Source: Crocinitomicaceae bacterium
GTDB taxonomy: Bacteria; Bacteroidota; Bacteroidia; Flavobacteriales_D; Crocinitomicaceae
Reading direction: 5' to 3'
Length of the DNA: 64,000 nucleotides
Assembly (NCBI GenBank): GCA_023957475.1
Contig: JAMLHA010000013.1
Location: forward strand, 1-64,000
Part shown: positions 9,536-16,852 of the stretch, one piece after another
Numbering within the stretch: position 1 is the first letter of the stretch
Layout of the letters: the number at the start of each line of letters is the position of its first letter
Position numbers and translations under genes: made by a program
The notes under the pieces: model-generated
Databases searched by the model: none
The model's input: only the letters and a program-made list of their open reading frames with translations
Told to the model about the DNA's origin: nothing

Positions 9536-9562
9536 TGTAACCTATTTTGTTTTCATTTACCC
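9536..9562 (+). promoter_or_regulatory. possible ECF-sigma promoter upstream of the DoxX-like gene
   Basis: TGTAACC, 13 bp, then TTTACCC. A closely similar arrangement (TGTAACC, 12 bp, TTTACTT) precedes the ECF sigma gene at 34461 on the other strand. A GTAAC-type -35 box is typical of ECF promoters. The shared motif is seen; its function is inferred. Confidence 0.35.
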
Positions 9563-9610
9563 TAAAGGTTATAAAACAATTTAAAAGTTTAACATTTAAA
9601 AATAAAAATT

Positions 9611-9988
9611 ATGGAAGCAAAAAATCAAGTGATTAATCAAGTTTACAACTTAATGAAGTATGTATTCGTTATCGTTCCTATTGTTGCAGGAGCAGACAAG
9701 TTCACAAACATTTTAACAGATTGGACGCAATATGTCAATCCGTCATTAGAAGGGATGTTGCCATTTTCGGCTGCAACGTTTATGATGATTGTTGGGGTTA
9801 TTGAAATTGTGGCAGGAATATTCGTGTTTTTGAAGCCTCAGTTAGGTGGGTTGGTAGTAGCAGCATGGTTGACAGTTATTGCGTTGTCATTACTTGCAGG
9901 TTGGATGTTTGTTGATGTGGCTGTGCGTGACTTAGTTATGGCTATTTCAGCATTTTCTATGGCTCGATTGGCTAAAGTTCTTGGATAA
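9611..9988 (+). CDS. DoxX-like four-helix membrane protein
   Basis: A 125-residue protein with four hydrophobic segments (roughly residues 13-28, 51-73, 78-97 and 101-120) and the short, almost loop-free layout of DoxX/DUF4149-type membrane proteins. The best visible resemblance is to the DoxX superfamily, but no diagnostic residue set can be named, so the family is tentative and the function unknown. A possible ECF-type promoter precedes it, and an ECF sigma factor gene lies 80 bp downstream on the same strand. Confidence 0.55.
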   Translation: MEAKNQVINQVYNLMKYVFVIVPIVAGADKFTNILTDWTQYVNPSLEGMLPFSAATFMMIVGVIEIVAGIFVFLKPQLGGLVVAAWLTVIALSLLAGWMFVDVAVRDLVMAISAFSMARLAKVLG

Positions 9989-10026
9989 TTCTTTAATAAG
10001 TTCAATTAATAAATGCGACAAATGTT

Positions 10027-10034
10027 TATATTTG
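10027..10034 (+). promoter_or_regulatory. -7 promoter element of the ECF sigma gene
   Basis: TATATTTG, a perfect TAnnTTTG match, 34 bp before the sigma factor start codon. No clear TTTG is visible at the -33 position. Confidence 0.5.
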
Positions 10035-10068
10035 TTAATGAGTAATTTACGGATAATAGATTTAGTGA

Positions 10069-10725
10069 ATGATGGCTTCGACTAATTATAAGGAATTTAC
10101 CGAAGAAGAAATTGTAAAGAGAGTTCTAGGCGGAGAAAAAGCTCTGTACGAGATTATTGTTAGAAGATACAATGCTTATTTATATAAAGTTGGGAGATCT
10201 TACAATTACAATCACGATGATACGATGGACTTAATGCAGGATACATTTGTGGATGCATATAAAAGTTTGTCAAATTTTCAAGGGCGATCAACATTCAAAA
10301 CTTGGATTATTCGAATAATGTTGAATAACTGTTATCATAGAAAAGAAAAATCCAGTTTCAAAAACGAATTAGCTTTAGATATTCATGAAAATGCAACGCC
10401 AATGTATAGCCATAAAACGCATGAAACAGAAAGAATTGTTCACAATCATGAACTTGGCAATATAATTGAAAATGCTCTAAGTAATATTCCAGAAGATTAT
10501 CGAATGGTTTTTTCATTAAGAGAAGTCAACGGGTTTAATGTTGCAGAAACAGCAGAATTGCTTGGTATTAGCGAACCAAATGTAAAAGTTCGCTTGAATA
10601 GAGCAAAAACAATGTTACGAGAGCAATTAGAGAAAAATTATACTGCTAAGGAATTGTATGACTTCAATTTAATTTATTGTAACGCAATTACAGAAAACGT
10701 GATGCGCAGAATAAATGATTTGTAA
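10069..10725 (+). CDS. RNA polymerase ECF-type sigma factor
   Basis: A 218-residue sigma-70 family protein with only regions 2 and 4. Region 2 spans about residues 25-95 (YNYNHDDTMDLMQDTFVDAY and FKTWIIRIMLNNCYHRK). Region 4 spans about 125-180 (LSNIPEDYRMVFSLREVNGF and LLGISEPNVKVRLNRAK), whose helix-turn-helix reads the -35 element. A tail of about 35 residues with a Cys (FNLIYCNAITENVMRRI) follows and is longer than usual. No anti-sigma gene is adjacent. A second ATG one codon later (10072) is equally possible as start. Confidence 0.9.
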   Translation: MMASTNYKEFTEEEIVKRVLGGEKALYEIIVRRYNAYLYKVGRSYNYNHDDTMDLMQDTFVDAYKSLSNFQGRSTFKTWIIRIMLNNCYHRKEKSSFKNELALDIHENATPMYSHKTHETERIVHNHELGNIIENALSNIPEDYRMVFSLREVNGFNVAETAELLGISEPNVKVRLNRAKTMLREQLEKNYTAKELYDFNLIYCNAITENVMRRINDL

Positions 10726-10750
10726 AATCATATTCTAAATTAGGATTTAA

Positions 10751-10790
10751 CTCATTGGAATAAATGAATATTTATTCTAATGAGTTTTTT
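10751..10790 (+). terminator. rho-independent terminator after the ECF sigma gene
   Basis: A 15-bp stem (CTCATTGGAATAAAT with ATTTATTCTAATGAG, one G-T pair) with a 4-nt loop, followed by TTTTTT, 26 bp after the stop codon. Confidence 0.88.
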
Positions 10791-10966
10791 ACTGAATCTC
10801 TAAATCGTTTTAGTATTAGGAATCCGTCAAATGAATTATTAACTATTTGATTTTCACATTTCTGTGTGCATTTAGTGGTTATGAGTTTACAATAACATAG
10901 TTTTAAATTGTTTTTTTTATACCCCAATTGCTTGTAATTTAGCGGAGTTTTGAAAAAGAGTTTACT

Positions 10967-11190
10967 ATGCTTAAAATAAAATGGCCTATTTTTATGGGTT
11001 CTATCCTAATTGTTAGTTGTTCATTAGCTCAAGCTCCAGGTGGAGTTAGTGGTGGTTTAAAAACTTGGTTTCGAGATTTTTCTGGTGGAACTACTTGGGT
11101 CAATAGCACTCCAAATGTTGAAATTCCAAATGTAAAAACTAAAAGGGCACTTGCACCAACATTATTGACAAATGATGTCTATTACGTCAA
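10967..11190 (+). pseudogene. 5' remnant of a secreted-protein gene cut off by an IS fragment
   Basis: The first ~70 codons look like the start of a secreted protein: a hydrophobic signal sequence (residues about 7-22, ending near SLAQAPGG), then GGLKTWFRDF and GTTWVNSTPNV, similar in style to the opening of large extracellular Bacteroidetes proteins with LamG-type domains. From about 11180 onward the open frame (to a stop at 11332) only reads the antisense strand of a transposase, so the native gene stops there. Identity of the original product is unknown. The exact junction is uncertain, somewhere between about 11150 and 11190. Confidence 0.55.
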
Positions 11191-11573
11191 AAGATTTGTT
11201 TCCTGTTTTACATACTTCTTCAATAAGATAACACCTGTATTACTATCTTTGAATACCATGATTCCAAATTTTCTACCAAAATACGTTGTATCCATAAGAA
11301 TATTAGCTCGAGAAGGAAAATCCTTGTTTTGAAATGCCTTAGCTTGATCAATTTTTCGTTGAATGGTTTTTGTTGAGCAGTTATATTTCTCTGCTAGTTG
11401 AGCATAAGTCTGCTTACCTAAAAGATATTCTTCTAATACTGTCTCACTATTTAACCTAAACCCTCCGACAAAACTCCGACCACAAACCATACATTTATAG
11501 CGTTGCTTGTCTTTATAAAAACCTTTTTTTCGTACTATTTTGCTCTTGCAATATAAGCAGTTTTTTTATTCAT
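11182..11573 (-). pseudogene. truncated, frameshifted IS256-like transposase (variant with zinc ribbon)
   Basis: The minus strand encodes the N-terminal ~130 residues of a transposase: a zinc ribbon (CLYCKSKIVRKKGFY followed by YKCMVCGRSF), a helix-turn-helix (LGKQTYAQLAEKYNCSTKTI) and the first catalytic Asp in LMDTTYFGR. The protein breaks off after KKYVKQETN, so most of the DDE domain is missing. The zinc-ribbon frame has no start of its own; the ATG at 11573 is in another frame and is joined to it only by adding one A to the run of seven A (+ strand T at 11561-11567). This is best read as a decayed fragment related to the zinc-binding variant IS256 group. Confidence 0.7.
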
Positions 11574-11633
11574 AACCTTTGATTGTACGCAAAGCTAATA
11601 CTACAAATGATTTCAGAGCTTTTTAGACACATT

Positions 11634-11665
11634 TTTGTCTATTATCCCTATTTTTAGTATGTTTG
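11634..11665 (+). promoter_or_regulatory. promoter of the BspA-like gene
   Basis: TTTG (11634-11637), 20 bp, TATGTTTG (11658-11665): a full match to the Bacteroidetes consensus. The start codon follows 18 bp later. The -33 box lies at the very edge of the IS fragment, in the right copy of a 9-bp repeat (TGTCTATTA) that also occurs at 11176-11184. Confidence 0.75.
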
Positions 11666-11683
11666 TAGTCAAATTTATTCATT

Positions 11684-13306
11684 ATGAAGACATTAATTAA
11701 AAATTTAGTTTTTATTGTTCCTTTTTTCTTTCTCAATCAAGTAAATGCACAATTGACTCGAGTAGGAGATCCTTATATTACTGTTTGGGATACATATTTA
11801 GGCTATAATGCAACCATTGGTTTTTATTCTACGGGAGATGGGATTTATGATGTCTATTCGCTTCCAGATTCTACTTTGGTAATAAATGGAGGAATTCTTG
11901 GCGGTCAATTTAATTCTACTATAATTACTTTACCATCTGATGGAGTATATCTTGTGAAAATGTATCATGATCCTTATTTTAATAGTTTTCCTTTTAATTC
12001 TATTTCATTAGGAGATGCTCCTGAGGAAGGAAACCTGAAGTTAATTCGCGTAGAAAGCTGGGGCAGTATCAATTGGGAAAGTTTCAATCAAATGTTTGCA
12101 GATTGCGGAAATTTACAAAGTATTCCTAATGAAATGCCCAATATGGGGAGTGTGACTAGCCTTGATGGTATGTTTAGAGGTGCAACTTTCAACCCAGACG
12201 TAAGCGGTTGGGATGTGAGTAATGTTGAAAGCATGTATGGCATGTTTGAAAATGCAACTACTTTCAATCAAGATTTGAGTTCTTGGAATACAAGTAAGGT
12301 TGAGAATATGGCTTATATGTTTGCTGGTGTCTCTTCCAACATAACAGGAATAGCGCCAAATACTTCTTTACCTAGCAAAGCTAACGGAATTGGTGGCTGG
12401 GATGTGAGTAAAGTTCAATACATGCAAGGAATATTTCAAAATGCTTCTAATTTCAACCAAGACATTGGCGGTTGGGATGTGAGTAAAGTCATGGATATGA
12501 GCAACATGTTTGATGGTGCAACTTCATTTAATCAAGATCTAAGTAATTGGAACACTGAAATGGTTGAAAACATGTCCTATATGTTTGCAAATACTGCTTC
12601 TACATTTAATGGAATAGCTCCTAATTCAAATACTTTACCAACTAAAGCAAATGGTATTGGCGGATGGGATGTGAGTAAAGTTGTAAGCATGAGAGGTATG
12701 TTTGAAAATGCTATCTATTTTAATCAAGATATTGGTGGTTGGGATGTGAGTAAAGTAGAATCAATGGAAGACATGTTTAAAGGAGCTGCTTCATTTAATC
12801 AAGATCTTGGAGGTTGGGATGTAAGTAAAATAGACCAAGGATATATGTGGGAGAACCACATCTCTTTCAGCTATAGTGGTATGGATTGTATTAACTATGG
12901 AAAAACATTAAAAGGTTGGTCTCAAAACGCAACAACACCTTCAAATATTATTATGAAAGCTGATGGTAAGTACTATTCAAGTGCTGATGCAACATATAGA
13001 AATGATTTGATAACAACTAATTTATGGGATATAAGTGGAGATACTGAAGATCCAACCTGTATTTCGCTAAGTGTTGAAAATTTAGATATGAACTTTAGTA
13101 TTTATCCAAATCCAGCAACAACTACTGTAAATATTGATGGTCTAAATGGAAATGAAACGATTGAAATAATCGATCTATCAGGAAGATTCGTTTTAAATAG
13201 TAATGCTTCTGAAATAAATATCAATGGTTTATCAAATGGAATTTATACGTTGATTATATCAGTTGACAACAACAAGATTTATACTGAAAAATTGATAATT
13301 AAGTAG
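11684..13306 (+). CDS. BspA-type (DUF285) surface repeat protein with type IX secretion sorting domain
   Basis: A 540-residue exported protein. A signal peptide (residues 1-22, ending NAQ) is followed by an Ig-like N-terminal part and about eight copies of a 25-45-residue repeat around GGWDVSKV..M..MF..A..FNQDL between residues about 140 and 400, the pattern of DUF285/BspA repeats. The last ~75 residues (FSIYPNPATTTVNIDG to YTEKLIIK) are a type A sorting domain, so the protein should be secreted by the type IX system and attached to the cell surface. BspA-type proteins often bind host or neighbouring-cell surfaces; that role here is inference. Confidence 0.9.
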   Translation: MKTLIKNLVFIVPFFFLNQVNAQLTRVGDPYITVWDTYLGYNATIGFYSTGDGIYDVYSLPDSTLVINGGILGGQFNSTIITLPSDGVYLVKMYHDPYFNSFPFNSISLGDAPEEGNLKLIRVESWGSINWESFNQMFADCGNLQSIPNEMPNMGSVTSLDGMFRGATFNPDVSGWDVSNVESMYGMFENATTFNQDLSSWNTSKVENMAYMFAGVSSNITGIAPNTSLPSKANGIGGWDVSKVQYMQGIFQNASNFNQDIGGWDVSKVMDMSNMFDGATSFNQDLSNWNTEMVENMSYMFANTASTFNGIAPNSNTLPTKANGIGGWDVSKVVSMRGMFENAIYFNQDIGGWDVSKVESMEDMFKGAASFNQDLGGWDVSKIDQGYMWENHISFSYSGMDCINYGKTLKGWSQNATTPSNIIMKADGKYYSSADATYRNDLITTNLWDISGDTEDPTCISLSVENLDMNFSIYPNPATTTVNIDGLNGNETIEIIDLSGRFVLNSNASEININGLSNGIYTLIISVDNNKIYTEKLIIK

Positions 13307-13320
13307 ATTATTATAAACAA

Positions 13321-13346
13321 AAAAGAGGCTTAAGCCTCTTTTTTTA
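13321..13346. terminator. bidirectional terminator between convergent genes
   Basis: A 22-bp perfect palindrome (AAAAGAGGCT next to its reverse complement) at 13321-13342 with T runs on both strands. It serves the BspA-like gene from the left and the minus-strand ABC operon from the right. Confidence 0.88.
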
Positions 13347-14048
13347 TTCTTTAACACCTGAGAAAAATTCTTCTAATTCTCTCAATGTTTCTGGAGTAGT
13401 CTGAATATCTCTTACAATTGTTCCTTTTTCTAGCACAACAATGCGTTGACAAACTTCTGTTGTATGACTTAAATCGTGGCTAGAAATCAATAACGTTTGT
13501 TGACCTTCATCTGCTATTCGTTTGAAAATAGCCTTCAAACGAAATTGAGTCGTTGGATCAAGATTGGCAAAAGGCTCATCTAAAACAATCACATCTGGTT
13601 TTCCTATCAAAGCACCAATGATTCCAACTTTTTTTTGATTTCCCTTCGATAAATCTCGTATGTATTTCTTTTTTCCCAATATTTCATCATTGAAAAAATC
13701 AGTAAATTGGCTCAAAAACGAATCAACATCGGTTTTGTTGACCCCTCTTAATTCTCCAATAAAATACAAATATTCTTCTGGTGTAAGATACGTAATCAAA
13801 AAACTATCATCGATAAAAGCACTAGTAAAAGGCTTCCACGATTCACTTTTGTTGACAACTATTCCATTGGATTCAATATTCCCTTTCGTAGGCGCAATCA
13901 AATCCAATAGTAAACTAAAAAAAGTAGTTTTACCAGCTCCATTATTACCTACCAAGCCAAAGCTCTGACCTTTATGTATTTCTAATTGAGAAATATCTAA
14001 AACGGTTGTACCTCCGTATTTCTTTTGAAGTTCTCTTACTTGTATCAT
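13344..14048 (-). CDS. ABC transporter ATP-binding protein
   Basis: A 234-residue ATPase subunit with Walker A GNNGAGKTT (near residue 35), signature LSKGNQKKVG, Walker B VIVLDEPFANLD and H-loop SSHDLSH. The LSKGQ-like signature and short C-terminus are typical of ABC-2 type exporters. It lies 5 bp downstream of the membrane-subunit gene, which is its likely partner. Substrate unknown. Confidence 0.9.
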   Translation of the reverse strand: MIQVRELQKKYGGTTVLDISQLEIHKGQSFGLVGNNGAGKTTFFSLLLDLIAPTKGNIESNGIVVNKSESWKPFTSAFIDDSFLITYLTPEEYLYFIGELRGVNKTDVDSFLSQFTDFFNDEILGKKKYIRDLSKGNQKKVGIIGALIGKPDVIVLDEPFANLDPTTQFRLKAIFKRIADEGQQTLLISSHDLSHTTEVCQRIVVLEKGTIVRDIQTTPETLRELEEFFSGVKE

Positions 14049-14053
14049 CTCTT

Positions 14054-15520
14054 TTATCCTTTTTGTTTATACGCTTGAATGGTATCGTATTTTTCAATTT
14101 TATATACTTTTTCAATCAAACCGAAAGCTGCATTTCTAAAAATCAATCCCATCAACCCTAACACTGCTAAAGCAATAAATCCAACAATTTCGCCTGCTAT
14201 CCAGTAAAAGCAATAAAAAATAAGGACTGGCAACAACATTTTTGGAATTAAAAGCAAGAGTGTTTTTATGTTAAAAGCATTTTTATCACCAAATGGTTTT
14301 TGCCCCGAAGTCAAATCAATAGGAGTTTTCACATAAGCTCCACTCAACAAAACAATATAGGCATTGATTCCAATGTTGTACAAACCACCTGCAAGTATTG
14401 AATAATAATAGCGAGGCTCTACCCACCAATAAAAAGAACTTGCAATCATTGAAAAAAACGTTACAACAACAATTAGCCACCATTTTGACAATAAATACTC
14501 CTTGTATCGAACATTTTGGGTCATCATTAATGGATAATATGAACTATCCCAGCTTGGAACCAAACCGCCAAACGTAAATAAAAAACCTCCTGGAACAAAA
14601 ACTCCTATAATCACTAACCAAATCAGCGAGTTTTGATACGATTCACTGGTCATAACCAACAATCCATAAAACAAAAAGAATAAACTCATAAAAAACGTGT
14701 TTTTAGAACGTTTATTTCTCAAAATCAAACGCATATCATTCTTCAAGAACGTTCCCATCAATCCAAAACGATTCAACCATGAATAGTCTATTGAGTCAAT
14801 CTTTTTTGTTTTAACCGTTATGGCGTCGTCCAAATAGAAAGCTTTATAATAATAACGATAGTTGTAATAGTACAAGAGTAGTAAAATCACTAATACAGCT
14901 ATCGAAATGAGTGGATAGTTGTAAAAAGCTCCAAAAATAAGCGAAGAATAATGTGTTACATCAAACAAATTTAGATAATACGACAAACCTAAAGAAGCAA
15001 GTATGGCAATCATTACTCCTAAAAACCATTCTTTGTTATTTGCTGTTAGGTTGATGTAATTATTGATAAAAGTAATAAAAAAGATTGCCAAATGCCAGCC
15101 AATGACATTGAATGCAGAATAACCATTGTAAACAAGTGCAAAAGAAAAAGGTAAAAAGAACAAGAAAGGATAAAAATTAAAAAATGAAAAAGCTGATTTA
15201 CCCAATAAATAATGTGTGATTTTTGTTTTAGAAATAGGCATAGAAAGCAAAGGTTTTACCCACATAACGGGGGCTTTTTGCATAAAATAGCGGAAAATTA
15301 AATCTGCTAACCACCAAAATAACAAAAATTGATTCACTGTCCTAAGCGGTTGAAGTTGCTGTTCTGCAAGAAGGAAATACGCACCAACACCCAACATTAA
15401 AATCAATACTGAATAGAACAAGACTGCAATTCCAAGAATAATTTTTAAAACTAAATTAATTGAAAATGAAGCAGATCTTGTGAATGATTTCCATTCAAGG
15501 CTCAGAAATGATTTTATCAT
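14054..15520 (-). CDS. multi-spanning ABC transporter membrane subunit (DUF5687-like)
   Basis: A 488-residue membrane protein with about twelve hydrophobic segments arranged over the whole length. The N-terminus (LSLEWKSFTRSASFSIN) and length resemble the DUF5687 family of Bacteroidetes, which is regularly paired with an ABC ATPase. Directly upstream of the ATPase gene with a 5-bp gap, so the two form one transporter. What is exported cannot be told from the sequence. Confidence 0.7.
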   Translation of the reverse strand: MIKSFLSLEWKSFTRSASFSINLVLKIILGIAVLFYSVLILMLGVGAYFLLAEQQLQPLRTVNQFLLFWWLADLIFRYFMQKAPVMWVKPLLSMPISKTKITHYLLGKSAFSFFNFYPFLFFLPFSFALVYNGYSAFNVIGWHLAIFFITFINNYINLTANNKEWFLGVMIAILASLGLSYYLNLFDVTHYSSLIFGAFYNYPLISIAVLVILLLLYYYNYRYYYKAFYLDDAITVKTKKIDSIDYSWLNRFGLMGTFLKNDMRLILRNKRSKNTFFMSLFFLFYGLLVMTSESYQNSLIWLVIIGVFVPGGFLFTFGGLVPSWDSSYYPLMMTQNVRYKEYLLSKWWLIVVVTFFSMIASSFYWWVEPRYYYSILAGGLYNIGINAYIVLLSGAYVKTPIDLTSGQKPFGDKNAFNIKTLLLLIPKMLLPVLIFYCFYWIAGEIVGFIALAVLGLMGLIFRNAAFGLIEKVYKIEKYDTIQAYKQKG

Positions 15521-15562
15521 AGTAAGTTAATTTTATTCAAAAATAGTATTTTGAATTAGATT

Positions 15563-16735
15563 TTATTCATTTTTGGCCATCATTTTCTTTTCTTTATTCC
15601 AATCAAACAATTGATTGTAGTATGGAAATTCTTCTGCCAACTCACCAGAGTAATAGAATTCAAAAGCAACAGAGCCAAATGTGTATTCATTTTCATTGAT
15701 CAAAAATACCGAGCCACCAGCTTGAGGATCTTTTTTAGGTTTCGATTTGTGGTAACCTAAATTGAAAAGAGAAGCTAATATTTCTGGACGATCGTGAATT
15801 GGGAAACCTGCCCTCTCCCACTGCATTTTAATTTGACGCACAAACAAAGCTGCATACAAATAAGAATAGTAATGGTTTGAAAACTGAACCAAACGCTGTA
15901 ATCGAACATGCATCGTGTCATTAAGGTTATTGGAATACACAGATAACGAATCGTAATCCAACAAATTTTCATATTCTTCACCTAAATAATAAGGCGATAA
16001 TTTATTTTTTAAGTTGTCTTCAATCTTAATGGCTGTACTTTCTTTAATACCCGTTACACCGTAAGATAAATTGGTTTCTAAAGCCAATGTTTTTAATGGT
16101 GCAATGTATTCTTTAAATCGCTCTCTACGAGAATTAAACAATCGTACTTGCTCTCCGACTAAACAAGAAACTATTAAACGAGAAGAAACTCCTGAAACAT
16201 TTGCCGCAGAATCGATCCATTTTTTATCTTTAATCAATGCTTCTTTAAAATACTTCCATTCCTGAATATTCATCCATTCAAAAGCACTTAAACCCGTTGT
16301 ATGGTCAGTGGTTTTCAGCTTGTCATTCAGTATTTTTTTATCTTTTAAATAACTGGCATTATTTTGCAAACGAATTTCAACCGCATCTAGCATTTGAAGA
16401 GCTAATTTATCGTCCTTTGATTGATCATAAACAGCAAGAATATATTCAGCATTGGTTGGGTAATAGTCATTCAACAAAATGATTCGATTCATGATTTCAT
16501 GACGTCTTTTTGCCACAGAAATACTATCCACTTTAAACCCTTGATTGTATTTATCATGCATGGATTGAAAATAGCGGTTGTTTTTATCAACCATCCCCGA
16601 CTCTTTTGTCCATTGAAATTTCATGGCCAAATAAGTCATGACAAGAAAAAATCCATAAGCAGCAAAACCATACAATAATATGTTGAAAGGCATTCTAAAC
16701 CAATTGCTTTTTACAAACTTCATAATTCCATGCAT
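15563..16735 (-). CDS. membrane-anchored protein, possibly with a lysozyme-like domain
   Basis: About 390 residues. One N-terminal membrane segment (about residues 17-36) leaves a large outside part. Residues about 165-265 contain VSGVSSRLIVSCLVGEQVRL and later NLSYGVTGIKESTAIKIEDN, reminiscent of the Glu-bearing helix and GxTGI stretch of lytic-transglycosylase-like folds; near the C-terminus is ILASLFNLGYHKSKPKKDPQ. The catalytic Glu would be in LVGEQ. This is a weak structural guess. The gene sits 42 bp upstream of the ABC pair and may be in the same operon. A TTG one codon upstream and an ATG at 16723 are alternative starts. Confidence 0.5.
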   Translation of the reverse strand: MHGIMKFVKSNWFRMPFNILLYGFAAYGFFLVMTYLAMKFQWTKESGMVDKNNRYFQSMHDKYNQGFKVDSISVAKRRHEIMNRIILLNDYYPTNAEYILAVYDQSKDDKLALQMLDAVEIRLQNNASYLKDKKILNDKLKTTDHTTGLSAFEWMNIQEWKYFKEALIKDKKWIDSAANVSGVSSRLIVSCLVGEQVRLFNSRRERFKEYIAPLKTLALETNLSYGVTGIKESTAIKIEDNLKNKLSPYYLGEEYENLLDYDSLSVYSNNLNDTMHVRLQRLVQFSNHYYSYLYAALFVRQIKMQWERAGFPIHDRPEILASLFNLGYHKSKPKKDPQAGGSVFLINENEYTFGSVAFEFYYSGELAEEFPYYNQLFDWNKEKKMMAKNE

Positions 16736-16852
16736 CAAATAATGTGCAATATTAGGGAATTATCTTCATCGCTAATTAAAAGTGATTAAAAATTTTGTAA
16801 ATAGATATTTTTATCTAAATTTATGGAATAAAATGAAACTAATTTTAATTAT

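Noticed and set aside
11182..11332. C-terminal part of the 10967 reading frame as real protein
   Set aside because: It is the antisense of the transposase coding sequence; only the first ~70 codons look native.
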